Shown piece after piece: positions 8,802 through 18,673 of a DNA stretch of 39,517 bases. The DNA is taken from the NCBI GenBank assembly GCA_003246255.1, contig QKAX01000105.1, positions 1 to 39,517 of the forward strand, read 5' to 3'. Made by a program: the position numbers and the translations under genes. The notes below the pieces were generated by a model. The model was not told the origin of the DNA, did no database searches, and saw only the letters and a program-made list of their open reading frames with translations. Origin of the DNA: Demequina lutea (GTDB lineage Bacteria > Actinomycetota > Actinomycetes > Actinomycetales > Demequinaceae). Positions within the stretch are counted from its first letter, which is position 1. The number at the start of each line of letters is the position of its first letter.

Positions 8802-8850
8802 GGGCGCACGCGCGTCGCGGATATGCGACACGCCCGAGCGCGGGGGTCGG
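8802..8850 (+). promoter_or_regulatory. rpsJ leader RNA element shared with the rpsL leader
   Basis: GGGCG (8802-8806) pairs with CGCCC (8831-8835) around a hairpin GTCGC/GCGAC (8814-8818 with 8825-8829). The stretch 8824-8850 matches the rpsL leader at 25 of 27 bases and ends 42 nt before the rpsJ ATG. The outer helix is the same in both leaders while the inner hairpin sequence differs, which suggests a selected RNA structure. Confidence 0.6.
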
Positions 8851-8892
8851 TCAGAGACCACAGATGTACGAGAGATAAGGCAGAACCACGCC

Positions 8893-9201
8893 ATGGCGGG
8901 ACAGAAGATCCGCATCCGGCTGAAGAGCTATGACCACGAGGTCATCGACTCCTCGGCTCGCAAGATCGTCGAGACGGTCACGCGCGCAGGCGCCTCGGTG
9001 GTGGGCCCCGTCCCGCTGCCCACGGAGAAGAACGTCTTCGTTGTGATCCGTTCGCCCCACAAGTACAAGGACTCCCGCGAGCACTTCGAGATGCGCACTC
9101 ACAAGCGTCTGATCGACATCGTGGACCCGACGCCCAAGGCTGTCGACTCGCTCATGCGTCTCGACCTGCCGGCCGACGTCAACATCGAGATCAAGCTGTA
9201 A
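8893..9201 (+). CDS. rpsJ: 30S ribosomal protein S10 / NusE
   Basis: 102 residues: [19 protein letters not shown] at the start, [32 protein letters not shown] in pieces through the middle and a [11 protein letters not shown] end. Component of the 30S head that also acts as NusE in antitermination complexes with NusB. First gene of the S10 operon, behind a long leader with an element shared with rpsL. GATAAGG upstream is the ribosome-binding site. Confidence 0.99.
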   Translation: MAGQKIRIRLKSYDHEVIDSSARKIVETVTRAGASVVGPVPLPTEKNVFVVIRSPHKYKDSREHFEMRTHKRLIDIVDPTPKAVDSLMRLDLPADVNIEIKL

Positions 9202-9215
9202 GGAACCCACTCATC

Positions 9216-9878
9216 ATGACTTCGACTTCCAATGCCCAGCGCGCCGTCACGGCGCTGCTCGGTACGAAGCTGGGCATGACGCAGGTGTGGGACGACCAGG
9301 GCCGCGTTGTGCCCGTCACGGTCGTCCAGGTTGACACCAACGTCGTGACCCAGGTGCGCAGCGCCGAGACCGACGGCTACGAGGCCGTCCAGCTCGCGTT
9401 TGGCGCCATCGACCCCCGCAAGGTGACCAACCCGCTCAAGGGTCACTTCGAGAAGGCCGGCGTCACGCCGCGCCGTCACGTCGCCGAGATCCGTACCGGT
9501 AACGCCGCGGACTTCTCGCTCGGTCAGGAGATCGCCGCTGACGTTTTCGAGGCTGGCCAGCTGGTGGATGTCACCGGCACCACCAAGGGCAAGGGCACTG
9601 CTGGTGTCATGAAGCGCCACGGTTTCAAGGGTGTGGGTGCCTCGCACGGTGCTCACCGCAACCACCGCAAGCCCGGTTCCATCGGTGGCGCGTCCACGCC
9701 TTCGCGCGTGTTCCGCGGCCTCAAGATGGCCGGCCGCATGGGTAACGCCACCAAGACTGTGCAGAACCTGCGCATCGAGGCGGTTGACGTCGAGAAGGGC
9801 CTCATCCTCGTCAAGGGTGCGGTCCCCGGTAACAAGGGCGGCGTCGTCGTGCTCCGCTCTGCTGTGAAGGGTGCGTGA
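9216..9878 (+). CDS. rplC: 50S ribosomal protein L3
   Basis: 220 residues; [15 protein letters not shown] opens the protein. The central extension has the [14 protein letters not shown] and [17 protein letters not shown] motifs that reach toward the peptidyl-transferase centre. Binds 23S rRNA early in assembly. An extra ~9 residues precede the usual start (MTSTSNAQR). 14 nt after rpsJ; the next gene begins 5 nt downstream. Confidence 0.99.
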   Translation: MTSTSNAQRAVTALLGTKLGMTQVWDDQGRVVPVTVVQVDTNVVTQVRSAETDGYEAVQLAFGAIDPRKVTNPLKGHFEKAGVTPRRHVAEIRTGNAADFSLGQEIAADVFEAGQLVDVTGTTKGKGTAGVMKRHGFKGVGASHGAHRNHRKPGSIGGASTPSRVFRGLKMAGRMGNATKTVQNLRIEAVDVEKGLILVKGAVPGNKGGVVVLRSAVKGA

Positions 9879-9883
9879 CAACC

Positions 9884-10582
9884 ATGGCTGACACGCTGAC
9901 AGTCGACGTGGTCGACGCCAAGGGCAAGAAGGCCGGCACGGCCGAGCTTCCCGCCGACGTCTTCGACGTCGTGACCAACGTTCCGCTGATCCACCAGGTG
10001 GTCGTGGCGCAGCGCGCCGCCGCCCGCCAGGGCACGCACGCGACCAAGACGCGTGGCATGGTGTCCGGTGGTGGCCGCAAGCCCTACAAGCAGAAGGGCA
10101 CCGGTCGTGCCCGCCAGGGTTCGACCCGCGCTCCCCAGTTCGCTGGTGGTGGCACGGTGCACGGCCCCCAGCCGCGCGACTACTCGCAGCGCACCCCCAA
10201 GAAGATGAAGGCCGCCGCCCTGCGCGGTGCCCTGTCTGACCGGGCTCGCGCCAACCGCGTCCACGTGGTGAATGGCATCGTCTCCGGCGACGCCCCCTCC
10301 ACCAAGGCCGCGCTGACCGCCCTCTCGGGTGTCACGAACGGCCGCTCGGCCCTCGTGGTGCTCACCCGCAACGACGAGCTGTCGTGGAAGTCGCTGCGCA
10401 ACGCGGCGTGGGTCCACGTCATCGCCGTTGACCAGCTCAACACGTACGACGTCCTCATCAACGATGACGTCGTGTTCACCTCGGAGGCCCTCGCTGCCTT
10501 CCTCGCTGGCCCCGTCAAGGGCGCGTCGGCCAAGGCCGTCGCCACCTCGACCGAGGCTGCGGCCGAGGCGGAGGAGAACTGA
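9884..10582 (+). CDS. rplD: 50S ribosomal protein L4
   Basis: 232 residues from ATG at 9884. The loop region [19 protein letters not shown], which lines the exit tunnel, is intact. L4 assembles on 23S rRNA, and in other bacteria represses its own operon. An earlier in-frame GTG at 9875 overlaps the rplC stop; I prefer the ATG. The C-terminus ends in an Ala/Glu-rich tail ([18 protein letters not shown]). Confidence 0.98.
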   Translation: MADTLTVDVVDAKGKKAGTAELPADVFDVVTNVPLIHQVVVAQRAAARQGTHATKTRGMVSGGGRKPYKQKGTGRARQGSTRAPQFAGGGTVHGPQPRDYSQRTPKKMKAAALRGALSDRARANRVHVVNGIVSGDAPSTKAALTALSGVTNGRSALVVLTRNDELSWKSLRNAAWVHVIAVDQLNTYDVLINDDVVFTSEALAAFLAGPVKGASAKAVATSTEAAAEAEEN

Positions 10583-10583
10583 C

Positions 10584-10886
10584 ATGACCATTGGTAAGGA
10601 CCCCCGCGACATCCTGATCCGACCCATCGTGTCGGAGAAGAGCTACGGGCTCATGGACGAGGGCAAGTACACCTTCGAGGTGGACCCCCGCGCGAACAAG
10701 ACCGAGATCAAGATCGCCGTTGAGCAGATCTTTGGTGTGAAGGTCGAGTCCGTGAACACGATCAACCGCAAGGGCAAGGCGCGTCGCACGCGCTTCGGCC
10801 TGGGCAAGCGCAAGGACGTCAAGCGCGCCATCGTCACCGTGGGTGGCGGCGAGGCGATTGACATCTTCAGCGGCCAGGCGAGCTAG
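10584..10886 (+). CDS. rplW: 50S ribosomal protein L23
   Basis: 100 residues from ATG at 10584, one base after the rplD stop. [20 protein letters not shown] and the [16 protein letters not shown] loop identify L23, which sits at the tunnel exit and docks trigger factor and SRP. Reading upstream in frame enters rplD, so the ATG is the sensible start. Confidence 0.98.
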   Translation: MTIGKDPRDILIRPIVSEKSYGLMDEGKYTFEVDPRANKTEIKIAVEQIFGVKVESVNTINRKGKARRTRFGLGKRKDVKRAIVTVGGGEAIDIFSGQAS

Positions 10887-10902
10887 GTAAGGAACAGGAA
10901 CC

Positions 10903-11742
<840 letters not shown>

Positions 11743-11755
11743 GGAGCCTGAAGAG

Positions 11756-12034
11756 ATGCCTCGTAGCCTCAAGAAGGGCCCGTTCATCGACGGCCACCTG
11801 CAGAAGAAGGTGGACGTTCAGAACGAAGCGGGTACCAAGAACGTCATTAAGACCTGGTCGCGCCGCTCGGTGATCACCCCGGATTTCCTGGGTCACACCT
11901 TCGCGGTGCACGACGGCCGCAAGCACGTCCCGGTGTTCGTCACCGAGTCGATGGTGGGCCACAAGCTCGGAGAGTTCGCTCCCACGCGTACCTTCCGTAG
12001 CCACGTCAAGGACGACCGAAAGGGCCGCCGCTAA
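11756..12034 (+). CDS. rpsS: 30S ribosomal protein S19
   Basis: 92 residues from ATG at 11756 ([19 protein letters not shown]), with [19 protein letters not shown] and the C-terminal [19 protein letters not shown]. Forms a complex with S13 in the 30S head near the A site. The frame is open upstream into rplB, but AAGGAGCC before 11756 and the conserved start decide it. Confidence 0.99.
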   Translation: MPRSLKKGPFIDGHLQKKVDVQNEAGTKNVIKTWSRRSVITPDFLGHTFAVHDGRKHVPVFVTESMVGHKLGEFAPTRTFRSHVKDDRKGRR

Positions 12035-12062
12035 GGCGCGCCCCGCATAAGGAGTACACAAC

Positions 12063-12428
12063 ATGGAAGCCAAGGCGCAGACGCGGCACCTCCGCGTCAC
12101 CGCCCAGAAGGCGCGCCGCGTGGTGAACCTCGTGCGCGGCCAGAACGCTGTCGAGGCTGCTGCCTCGCTCAAGTTCCAGCCGCAGGCGGTCGCCCCCGAT
12201 GTGCGCAAGCTGATCGAGTCGGCCATCGCCAACGCGCGAGTCAAGGCCGACGCCGCTGGTGAGCGTTTCGACGAGCGCGAGCTCTTCATCACCGAGATCT
12301 TTGTTGACGAGGGCCCCACGATGAAGCGGATCCGTCCGCGTGCGCAGGGCCGCGCCAACCGGATCAACAAGCGCACCAGCCACATCACCGTCAAGGTCGC
12401 AACGAAGGTCAAGGAAGGGGCCAAGTAA
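12063..12428 (+). CDS. rplV: 50S ribosomal protein L22
   Basis: 121 residues; [21 protein letters not shown] and the C-terminal beta-hairpin [20 protein letters not shown] that reaches the exit tunnel, a site of macrolide-resistance changes in other species, are present and look wild type. Its stop overlaps the rpsC start (TAATG). GCATAAGGAG precedes the start. Confidence 0.99.
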   Translation: MEAKAQTRHLRVTAQKARRVVNLVRGQNAVEAAASLKFQPQAVAPDVRKLIESAIANARVKADAAGERFDERELFITEIFVDEGPTMKRIRPRAQGRANRINKRTSHITVKVATKVKEGAK

Positions 12429-13216
12429 TGGGTCAGAAAGTCAACCCTCACGGCTACCGCCTGGGCATCACGACCGACCACCGCTCGCGTTGGTTCGCGG
12501 ACTCGACCAAGAAGGGCGAGCGCTACCGCGACTACGTGGACGAGGACGTCAAGATCCGTGAGCTGATGAAGAAGGACCTGGAGCGCGCTGGCGTGTCAAA
12601 GGTCGAGATCGAGCGCACTCGTGAGCGCGTTCGCGTCGACCTGCACACCGCTCGTCCCGGCATCGTCATCGGCCGCCGTGGCGCCGAGGCTGACAAGCTT
12701 CGCGCCTCGCTCGAGAAGCTGACCGGCAAGCAGGTCCAGCTCAACATCCTCGAGGTCAAGAACGCCGAGATCGACGCTCAGCTGGTTGCCCAGGGCATCG
12801 CTGAGCAGCTCGCCTCGCGTGTCGCGTTCCGTCGCGCCATGCGCAAGGGCATCCAGTCGGCGCTGCGCGCCGGTGCGAAGGGCATTCGTGTCCAGTGCTC
12901 CGGTCGTCTCGGCGGCGCGGAGATGTCGCGCTCGGAGTTCTACCGCGAGGGCCGCGTGCCCCTGCACACCCTGCGTGCCAACATCGACTTCGGTCTGTTC
13001 GAGGCGCGCACCACGTTCGGTCAGATCGGCGTGAAGGTGTGGATCTACAAGGGCGACATGACGGAGAAGGAGTGGGCCGCTGAGCAGGCCAAGGCTCCTC
13101 GTCCGCAGCGCGGCCGTGGCGAGCGCGGTGCCCGTGGCCCGCGTCGCGACGACGCCCCCCGTAACGACGCTCCTGCAGCTGAGGCCCCCGCGGCCGACGC
13201 TGGGAAGGCGAGCTAA
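12428..13216 (+). CDS. rpsC: 30S ribosomal protein S3 with basic/Ala-Pro tail
   Basis: 262 residues. [14 protein letters not shown] start, a KH type-2 RNA-binding domain including [17 protein letters not shown], and the C-terminal S3 domain ending near the KVWIYKGD segment. The last ~45 residues form a low-complexity tail, first Arg/Gly-rich ([14 protein letters not shown]) and then Asp/Ala/Pro-rich, of a kind common in Actinobacteria. Part of the mRNA entry site of the 30S subunit. Coupled to rplV by a one-base overlap. Confidence 0.99.
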   Translation: MGQKVNPHGYRLGITTDHRSRWFADSTKKGERYRDYVDEDVKIRELMKKDLERAGVSKVEIERTRERVRVDLHTARPGIVIGRRGAEADKLRASLEKLTGKQVQLNILEVKNAEIDAQLVAQGIAEQLASRVAFRRAMRKGIQSALRAGAKGIRVQCSGRLGGAEMSRSEFYREGRVPLHTLRANIDFGLFEARTTFGQIGVKVWIYKGDMTEKEWAAEQAKAPRPQRGRGERGARGPRRDDAPRNDAPAAEAPAADAGKAS

Positions 13217-13219
13217 CTC

Positions 13220-13639
13220 ATGTTGATTCCCCGTCGAGTCAAGTACCGCAAGCAGCACCACCCGACCCGCTCGGGCGCTGCCACCGGTGGCACCGAGGTG
13301 TCGTTCGGTGAGTACGGCATCCAGGCGCTCGCGCCGGCCTACGTGACGAACCGTCAGATCGAGGCCGCTCGTATCGCCATGACCCGTCACGTCAAGCGTG
13401 GTGGAAAGGTGTGGATCAACATCTACCCTGACCGCCCGCTGACCAAGAAGCCTGCCGAGGTCCGCATGGGTTCCGGTAAGGGTTCGCCCGAGTGGTGGGT
13501 TGCCAACGTCAAGCCGGGCCGAGTTCTGTTTGAGCTCGCCGGTGTTCCCGAGGAGCTTGCTCGCGAGGCCATGCTTCGCGCGATGCACAAGCTCCCCATG
13601 AAGACCCGCTTCATCAAGCGTGAGGGTGGTGACATCTAA
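13220..13639 (+). CDS. rplP: 50S ribosomal protein L16
   Basis: 139 residues, [14 protein letters not shown] start, with the [21 protein letters not shown] and [14 protein letters not shown] signatures. Binds 23S rRNA at the A-site side of the 50S subunit. Three bases after rpsC, and its stop overlaps rpmC by one base. Typical length, nothing odd. Confidence 0.99.
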   Translation: MLIPRRVKYRKQHHPTRSGAATGGTEVSFGEYGIQALAPAYVTNRQIEAARIAMTRHVKRGGKVWINIYPDRPLTKKPAEVRMGSGKGSPEWWVANVKPGRVLFELAGVPEELAREAMLRAMHKLPMKTRFIKREGGDI

Positions 13640-13878
13640 TGTCGATCGGTACCAAGAACCTCATGCCGACTGAGCTGGACGCCATGGAAGACGAGCGCCT
13701 CGTTGAGGAGCTCAAGAAGGCCAAGGCCGAGCTGTTCAACCTGCGTTTCCAGTCGGCCACCGGTCAGCTGGAGAACCACGGCCGCCTGAAGGCCGTCAAG
13801 CGCGACATCGCACGCATCTACACGATCATGCGTGAGCGCGAGCTCGGTATCCGCACGGCTCCGACCGCGAAGTCGTAA
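13639..13878 (+). CDS. rpmC: 50S ribosomal protein L29
   Basis: 79 residues; two-helix L29 fold with [20 protein letters not shown] and [16 protein letters not shown] followed by the [19 protein letters not shown] helix. Located at the tunnel exit beside L23. TAATG coupling to rplP. The C-terminus has about 10 residues beyond the common bacterial length ([10 protein letters not shown]). Confidence 0.98.
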   Translation: MSIGTKNLMPTELDAMEDERLVEELKKAKAELFNLRFQSATGQLENHGRLKAVKRDIARIYTIMRERELGIRTAPTAKS

Positions 13879-13891
13879 GGAGATAGAGAGA

Positions 13892-14176
13892 ATGTCGACG
13901 AAGCACACCACCGCGACTGCGGAGCACCGTCCCTACCGTAAGACCCGCCGCGGCTACGTCGTGTCCGACAAGATGGACAAGACGATCACCGTTGAGGTTG
14001 AGGACCGCGTCAAGCACGCGCTCTATGGCAAGGTCATGCGCCGCTCGTCCAAGATCAAGGCGCACGACGAGGCCAACACGGCCGGCATCGGCGACCTCGT
14101 GCTGATCATGGAGACCCGCCCGCTTTCCGCTTCCAAGCGGTGGCGTCTGGTGGAGATCCTCGAGAAGGCCAAGTAA
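13892..14176 (+). CDS. rpsQ: 30S ribosomal protein S17
   Basis: 94 residues from ATG at 13892, preceded by [31 protein letters not shown] and the [21 protein letters not shown] region identify S17, a primary 16S rRNA-binding protein. An upstream in-frame methionine at 13832 lies inside rpmC and has no Shine-Dalgarno. A 62-nt gap follows. Confidence 0.98.
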   Translation: MSTKHTTATAEHRPYRKTRRGYVVSDKMDKTITVEVEDRVKHALYGKVMRRSSKIKAHDEANTAGIGDLVLIMETRPLSASKRWRLVEILEKAK

Positions 14177-14193
14177 CCGTACGTTCGACCAGG

Positions 14194-14215
14194 CTCGCGA
14201 CCTGAAAGCCGCGAG
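14194..14215 (+). other. Small hairpin in the rpsQ-rplN gap
   Basis: CTCGCG (14194-14199) can pair with CGCGAG (14210-14215) across a 10-nt loop. No U-tract follows, so it is not a terminator; it may be a leader or processing hairpin for rplN. Low certainty. Confidence 0.35.
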
Positions 14216-14238
14216 AACCAGACGACAGGAGAGAAGAA

Positions 14239-14610
14239 ATGATTCAGCAGGAGTCGCGACTGCGCGTCGCCGACAACACTGGTGCGAAGGAACTCCTTTG
14301 CATCCGTGTGCTCGGTGGCTCGCACCGTCGCTACGCCGGCATCGGTGACGTCATTGTCGCCACGGTGAAGGACGCCATCCCCGGCGGCAACGTCAAGAAG
14401 GGCGATGTCGTCAAGGCCGTGGTCGTGCGCACCGTCAAGGAGACGCGTCGCAACGATGGTTCGTACATCAAGTTTGACGAGAACGCTGCAGTGATCCTCA
14501 AGGGCAAGGACACGGACCCTCGCGGTACCCGTATCTTTGGCCCCGTGGGTCGCGAGCTGCGTGACAAGCGATTCATGAAGATCGTGTCGCTTGCTCCGGA
14601 GGTGATCTGA
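14239..14610 (+). CDS. rplN: 50S ribosomal protein L14
   Basis: 123 residues: [40 protein letters not shown] and a C-terminal [19 protein letters not shown]. Interface protein of the 50S subunit forming bridges to 16S rRNA and contacting L19. GACAGGAGAGAAG supplies the ribosome-binding site. Two bases before rplX. Confidence 0.99.
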   Translation: MIQQESRLRVADNTGAKELLCIRVLGGSHRRYAGIGDVIVATVKDAIPGGNVKKGDVVKAVVVRTVKETRRNDGSYIKFDENAAVILKGKDTDPRGTRIFGPVGRELRDKRFMKIVSLAPEVI

Positions 14611-14612
14611 TC

Positions 14613-14954
14613 ATGGCGAAGATCAAGAAGGGCGACCTCGTTGTCGTCATCGCCGGACGCGACCGTGGCCAGCAGGGCCGCGTGCTCGAGGTGCTGTCTG
14701 AGACCGACCGCGTGGTCGTCGAGGGCGTGCAGCGCGTGCAGCGTCACATCAAGCCGGGTACGCGCCGGGACAACATGGAGGGTGGCATCGTCACCGTCGA
14801 GTCCCCGCTGCACATCTCGAACGTGATGCTCGTGGACCCGGAGACCAAGAAGGGCACCCGTGTGGGCTACCGCACGGAGCAGGTCGAGCAGGACGGCCGT
14901 ACGCGCACCAAGCGCGTGCGTGTCGCCAAGCGCTCGGGTAAGGACATCGTCTGA
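14613..14954 (+). CDS. rplX: 50S ribosomal protein L24
   Basis: 113 residues with the KOW motif [20 protein letters not shown] at the N-terminus and [18 protein letters not shown] in the middle. An assembly initiator of the 50S subunit. Its TGA overlaps the rplE ATG by one base, so translation is probably coupled. Confidence 0.99.
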   Translation: MAKIKKGDLVVVIAGRDRGQQGRVLEVLSETDRVVVEGVQRVQRHIKPGTRRDNMEGGIVTVESPLHISNVMLVDPETKKGTRVGYRTEQVEQDGRTRTKRVRVAKRSGKDIV

Positions 14955-15517
14955 TGGCTACCGAAACCACCACGCTTCCCCGCCTCAAGGCGAAGTACCG
15001 TGAGGAGATTGTCTCCTCGCTCAACACCGAGTTCGGCTACGAGAACATCATGCAGGTCCCTGGCCTCGTGAAGATCGTCGTGAACATGGGTGTGGGCGAG
15101 GCAGCCAAGGACTCCAAGCTCATCGAGGGCGCTATTCGCGACCTCACCGCGATCACCGGCCAGAAGCCGCAGGTCACCAAGGCTCGCAAGTCCATCGCGC
15201 AGTTCAAGCTGCGTGAAGGTCAGGCCATTGGCGCCCACGTCACGCTGCGCGGCGACCGCATGTGGGAGTTCCTCGACCGTCTGCTGTCGACGGCGCTTCC
15301 CCGTATCCGCGACTTCCGTGGCTTGAGCCCCAAGCAGTTCGATGGTCGTGGCAACTACACCTTCGGTCTCACGGAGCAGTCGATGTTCCACGAGATCGAT
15401 CAGGACAGGATTGACCGCGTGCGCGGTATGGACATCACCGTGGTGACGTCCGCCACCACCGACGACGAGGGCCGCTCGCTGCTGACGCAGCTGGGCTTCC
15501 CCTTCAAGGAGAAGTAG
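14954..15517 (+). CDS. rplE: 50S ribosomal protein L5
   Basis: 187 residues; [36 protein letters not shown] and the C-terminal [15 protein letters not shown]. Binds 5S rRNA and contacts P-site tRNA. Full length; coupled to rplX, and two bases before the S14 gene. Confidence 0.99.
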   Translation: MATETTTLPRLKAKYREEIVSSLNTEFGYENIMQVPGLVKIVVNMGVGEAAKDSKLIEGAIRDLTAITGQKPQVTKARKSIAQFKLREGQAIGAHVTLRGDRMWEFLDRLLSTALPRIRDFRGLSPKQFDGRGNYTFGLTEQSMFHEIDQDRIDRVRGMDITVVTSATTDDEGRSLLTQLGFPFKEK

Positions 15518-15519
15518 CG

Positions 15520-15705
15520 ATGGCGAAGACCTCTCTTAAGGTCAAGGCCGCCGGCAAGCAGAAGTTTGCCGTCCGCGCCTACACCCGGTGCCAGAAGTGC
15601 GGTCGTCCGCACTCGGTGTACCGCAAGTTCGGCCTGTGCCGCGTGTGCTTCCGTGAGATGGCACACCGCGGCGAGCTCCCGGGCATCACGAAGAGCAGCT
15701 GGTAA
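15520..15705 (+). CDS. rpsZ: 30S ribosomal protein S14, zinc-binding short type
   Basis: 61 residues with two CxxC pairs (Cys24, Cys27, Cys40, Cys43: CQKCGRPH and CRVCFREM), so this is the zinc-requiring S14 form. Some actinobacteria also encode a zinc-free paralogue used under zinc starvation; none is seen in this window. Last residues [11 protein letters not shown] are typical. Confidence 0.99.
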   Translation: MAKTSLKVKAAGKQKFAVRAYTRCQKCGRPHSVYRKFGLCRVCFREMAHRGELPGITKSSW

Positions 15706-15765
15706 ACAACTACGTCGCAGGTCCGCCCCCGGGCGGAAACCACGGCGAGGAAGAGTGACTCACTC

Positions 15766-16164
15766 ATGACAATGACCGACCCGATCGCAGACATGCTGAC
15801 GCGTCTGCGCAACGCGAACGCGGCGTACCACGAGCAGGTCTCGATGCCGCACTCGAAGCTCAAGGCGAACATCGCCAAGATCCTCGAGGAGCAGGGCTAC
15901 ATCGTCGGCTCGTCCACCGCGGACGCCGAGGTGGGCAAGACCCTGACCCTGACGCTCAAGTACGGCCCCAACCGTGAGCGCGCCCTTGCCGGTGTGCGTC
16001 GCGTGTCCAAGCCTGGTCTGCGCGTCTACGCGAAGGCGAACAACCTCCCCAAGGTCCTCGGTGGCCTTGGCGTGGCGATTCTGTCCACCTCCTCCGGGCT
16101 GTTGACCGACCGCGAGGCCGAGAAGAAGGGCGTGGGCGGCGAAGTCGTCGCCTGGGTCTGGTAA
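15766..16164 (+). CDS. rpsH: 30S ribosomal protein S8
   Basis: 132 residues; [20 protein letters not shown] start and a C-terminal [11 protein letters not shown]. Primary binder of 16S rRNA helix 21; in other bacteria it represses the spc operon by binding its mRNA. Two start codons (15766 and 15772) stand in frame and cannot be told apart by sequence. The 60-nt gap before it contains GGAAACC-type sequence but no clear terminator. Confidence 0.98.
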   Translation: MTMTDPIADMLTRLRNANAAYHEQVSMPHSKLKANIAKILEEQGYIVGSSTADAEVGKTLTLTLKYGPNRERALAGVRRVSKPGLRVYAKANNLPKVLGGLGVAILSTSSGLLTDREAEKKGVGGEVVAWVW

Positions 16165-16186
16165 CCAGGAAAGGAGAGATTTAACA

Positions 16187-16726
16187 ATGTCTCGCATTGG
16201 CAAGATCCCCGTTCCGGTTCCCGCCGGAGTGGACGTGGCGATTGACGGCGCCGACGTGACCGTGAAGGGCCCCAAGGGCTCGCTCACGCACACCGTTGCC
16301 GCCCCCATCGTCGTGGAGAAGGGCGAGGGCGTCCTTGACGTCAAGCGCCCCAACGACGAGCGCCTCAGCAAGTCGCTGCACGGCCTGACCCGCACGCTGC
16401 TGGCCAACATGGTCACCGGCGTGACGGAGGGCTACGAGAAGAAGCTCGAGATCGTCGGTACTGGTTACCGCGTCGCTCTGAAGGACTCCTCGCTTGAGTT
16501 CGCGCTCGGCTTCTCGCACCCTGTGGTGGTGGAGGCCCCCGAGGGCATCACCTTCGCTGTGGAGTCGCCCACCAAGTTCTCGGTGGCCGGCATCAGCAAG
16601 CAGCAGGTGGGCGAGGTCGCCGCGAACATCCGCAAGATTCGTAAGCCCGAGCCTTACAAGGGCAAGGGTGTCCGCTACGCCGGCGAGCAGGTTCGCCGCA
16701 AGGCCGGAAAGACGGGTAAGAAGTAA
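16187..16726 (+). CDS. rplF: 50S ribosomal protein L6
   Basis: 179 residues; [17 protein letters not shown] start and the C-terminal [20 protein letters not shown] signature. Binds 23S rRNA near the sarcin-ricin loop and the factor-binding site. AAAGGAGAGA before the start. TAATG overlap with rplR. Confidence 0.99.
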   Translation: MSRIGKIPVPVPAGVDVAIDGADVTVKGPKGSLTHTVAAPIVVEKGEGVLDVKRPNDERLSKSLHGLTRTLLANMVTGVTEGYEKKLEIVGTGYRVALKDSSLEFALGFSHPVVVEAPEGITFAVESPTKFSVAGISKQQVGEVAANIRKIRKPEPYKGKGVRYAGEQVRRKAGKTGKK

Positions 16727-17097
16727 TGGCTCTCACGATCAAGGGCAAGGGCACCGGCATTGCGCGCAAGCGTCGCCACTTCCGCTTGCGCAAGAAGATC
16801 GCCGGCACGGCCGCCCGCCCTCGCCTCGTTGTGACGCGTTCCGCGCGCCACATGGTGGCGCAGGTGGTGGACGACACGATCGGCAAGACCCTCGCCTCGG
16901 CGTCGACCCTCGAGGCCGACGTGCGTGCGCTGGATGGCGACAAGACGGCCAAGGCCTCCAAGGTCGGCCAGCTGGTTGCCGAACGCGCCAAGGCTGCGGG
17001 TGTTGAGGCTGTGGTCTTCGACCGTGGCGGTAACAAGTACCACGGCCGCGTCGCGGCGGTGGCCGACGGCGCCCGCGAGGGTGGCCTGGCCCTGTAG
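16726..17097 (+). CDS. rplR: 50S ribosomal protein L18
   Basis: 123 residues; basic N-terminus [20 protein letters not shown], then [13 protein letters not shown] and the C-terminal [20 protein letters not shown]. Carries 5S rRNA into the 50S subunit together with L5. Coupled to rplF by one base. 25 nt before rpsE. Confidence 0.99.
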   Translation: MALTIKGKGTGIARKRRHFRLRKKIAGTAARPRLVVTRSARHMVAQVVDDTIGKTLASASTLEADVRALDGDKTAKASKVGQLVAERAKAAGVEAVVFDRGGNKYHGRVAAVADGAREGGLAL

Positions 17098-17122
17098 CCG
17101 GGACGAGGAGTGAAGGAAAGAC

Positions 17123-17689
17123 ATGGCTGAGAACAACTCGCGCCGTGGCGGTGGCCGCGGCGGCAACGAGCCCGATAACAAGTTCATCGAGCGCGTCGTC
17201 ACCATCAACCGCGTCTCCAAGGTCGTGAAGGGTGGTCGTCGCTTCAGCTTCACCGCCCTCGTGGTGGTGGGCGACGGCGAAGGTAACGTCGGCGTCGGCT
17301 ACGGCAAGGCCAAGGAGGTCCCCGCAGCGATCTCGAAGGGTGTCGAGGAGGCGAAGCGTTCGTTCTTCCGCGTGCCTCGCATCCAGGGCACCATCCCGCA
17401 CGCTGTGCAGGGTGAGGCCGCTGCTGGCGTCGTGTTCCTGCGTCCTGCCGCCCCCGGTACCGGTGTGATCGCCGGTGGTCCGGTGCGTGCGGTCCTGGAG
17501 TGCGCTGGTATCCACGACGTGCTGTCCAAGTCGCTGGGTTCCTCGAACGCGATCAACATCGTCCACGCCACCGTGGACGCGTTGAAGCGTCTCGAGCAGC
17601 CCGAGGCGGTCGCGGCTCGCCGCGGCCTGCCTGTCGAAGATGTGGCGCCCGCAGCCCTGCTGCGCGCCAAGGCTGCAGGAGTGAACTAA
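17123..17689 (+). CDS. rpsE: 30S ribosomal protein S5
   Basis: 188 residues. N-terminal RGGGRGGNE-type low-complexity lead, the double-stranded RNA-binding S5 domain ([19 protein letters not shown]) and [15 protein letters not shown]. Contributes to decoding fidelity; the loop region shows no obvious spectinomycin-resistance deletion. GTGAAGGAAAG precedes the ATG. TAATG overlap with rpmD. Confidence 0.98.
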   Translation: MAENNSRRGGGRGGNEPDNKFIERVVTINRVSKVVKGGRRFSFTALVVVGDGEGNVGVGYGKAKEVPAAISKGVEEAKRSFFRVPRIQGTIPHAVQGEAAAGVVFLRPAAPGTGVIAGGPVRAVLECAGIHDVLSKSLGSSNAINIVHATVDALKRLEQPEAVAARRGLPVEDVAPAALLRAKAAGVN

Positions 17690-17871
17690 TGCCTCGTCTC
17701 AAGGTGACGCAGAAGCGTTCGGAGATCGGCACCAAGCCTCAGCACCGCGAGACGTTGCGCTCGCTGGGTCTGAAGCGCATTGGTGACATTGTTGTGAAGG
17801 AAGACCGTCCCGAGATTCGCGGGATGGTCAATGCGGTCAACCACCTGGTGACCGTGGAGGAGGTCGAGTGA
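17689..17871 (+). CDS. rpmD: 50S ribosomal protein L30
   Basis: 60 residues from ATG at 17689: [20 protein letters not shown], then [20 protein letters not shown] and the NHLVTVEEV end. A small 23S rRNA-binding protein. Overlaps rpsE and rplO by one base each, so it sits in a tightly coupled rpsE-rpmD-rplO block. Confidence 0.98.
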   Translation: MPRLKVTQKRSEIGTKPQHRETLRSLGLKRIGDIVVKEDRPEIRGMVNAVNHLVTVEEVE

Positions 17872-18614
17872 TGGCTGAGGACAAGAAGGAGGCGGCCGAG
17901 AAGGCGCCTGCCAAGAAGCCCGCTGCCAAGTCGACGGCTGCCAAGGCGACGACGGCGAAGGCTGCGGCTGAGAAGCCCGCCACCGCTGCCAAGACCACCA
18001 AGGCTGCTGCGGAGAAGAAGGCACCTGCAAAGGCCGCCGACAAGCCCGCCGCAGAGAAGAAGGCGCCGGCCAAGGCCGCCGCCGAGAAGGCTCCCGCCGC
18101 ATCGGCTGCGAAGGCGACGGCGAAGTCTGCCGCTGCCAAGGCCGAGGTCGTGGCTGAGCAGCCCAAGGTGACCACGCTGAAGATGCACCACCTGCGTCCT
18201 GCCCCGGGCGCCCACACCGCCAAGACCCGCGTGGGTCGTGGTGAGGGCTCCAAGGGCAAGACCGCTGGTCGCGGTACCAAGGGAACGGGCGCCCGTTACC
18301 AGGTGTCCGCCGCATTCGAGGGTGGCCAGACGCCGCTGCACATGCGCATCCCCAAGCTGCGCGGTTTCAAGAGCCCGTTCAAGGTTCGCTACCAGGTGGT
18401 GAACCTGGACCAGATCTCGGAGCTGTTCCCCAAGGGCGGCGACGTGACCAAGGCGGACCTGGTTGCCAAGGGCGCCGTGCGCGCCAACCAGCCCGTCAAG
18501 GTGCTGGGAGACGGCGATATTGCCGTTAAGGTGACCGTGGTTGACGCCGACGCCGTGTCGCGTTCGGCCAAGACCAAGATCGAGGCTGCCGGCGGCACCG
18601 TCAACGAAGGCTAA
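17871..18614 (+). CDS. rplO: 50S ribosomal protein L15 with ~100-residue Ala/Lys/Pro N-terminal extension
   Basis: 247 residues, far longer than the ~147 usual for L15. The normal L15 core starts near residue 103 ([20 protein letters not shown]) and carries [10 protein letters not shown] and [16 protein letters not shown]. Residues 1-100 are a histone-H1-like run of AAK, PAK and AEKK repeats without a fold signal. ATG at 17871 overlaps the rpmD stop (TGATG), supporting translation of the whole extension; an internal start at the Met near residue 105 has no Shine-Dalgarno. Other actinobacterial r-proteins carry similar tails, but an N-terminal extension of this size on L15 is notable. Confidence 0.96.
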   Translation: MAEDKKEAAEKAPAKKPAAKSTAAKATTAKAAAEKPATAAKTTKAAAEKKAPAKAADKPAAEKKAPAKAAAEKAPAASAAKATAKSAAAKAEVVAEQPKVTTLKMHHLRPAPGAHTAKTRVGRGEGSKGKTAGRGTKGTGARYQVSAAFEGGQTPLHMRIPKLRGFKSPFKVRYQVVNLDQISELFPKGGDVTKADLVAKGAVRANQPVKVLGDGDIAVKVTVVDADAVSRSAKTKIEAAGGTVNEG

Positions 18615-18620
18615 GGTTGT

Positions 18621-18663
18621 CCGCGGGCCCGTGAGTTTCACGGGCCCGCGGCACCGCCTTTTT
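18621..18663 (+). terminator. Strong hairpin between rplO and secY
   Basis: Left arm 18621-18634, 3-nt loop, right arm 18638-18651: 14 perfect, mostly G-C pairs, followed 7 nt later by five T (18659-18663). It could end or attenuate transcription between the spc r-protein genes and secY. The offset of the U-tract makes full termination uncertain. Confidence 0.7.
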
Positions 18664-18673
18664 CGGAGGATTC

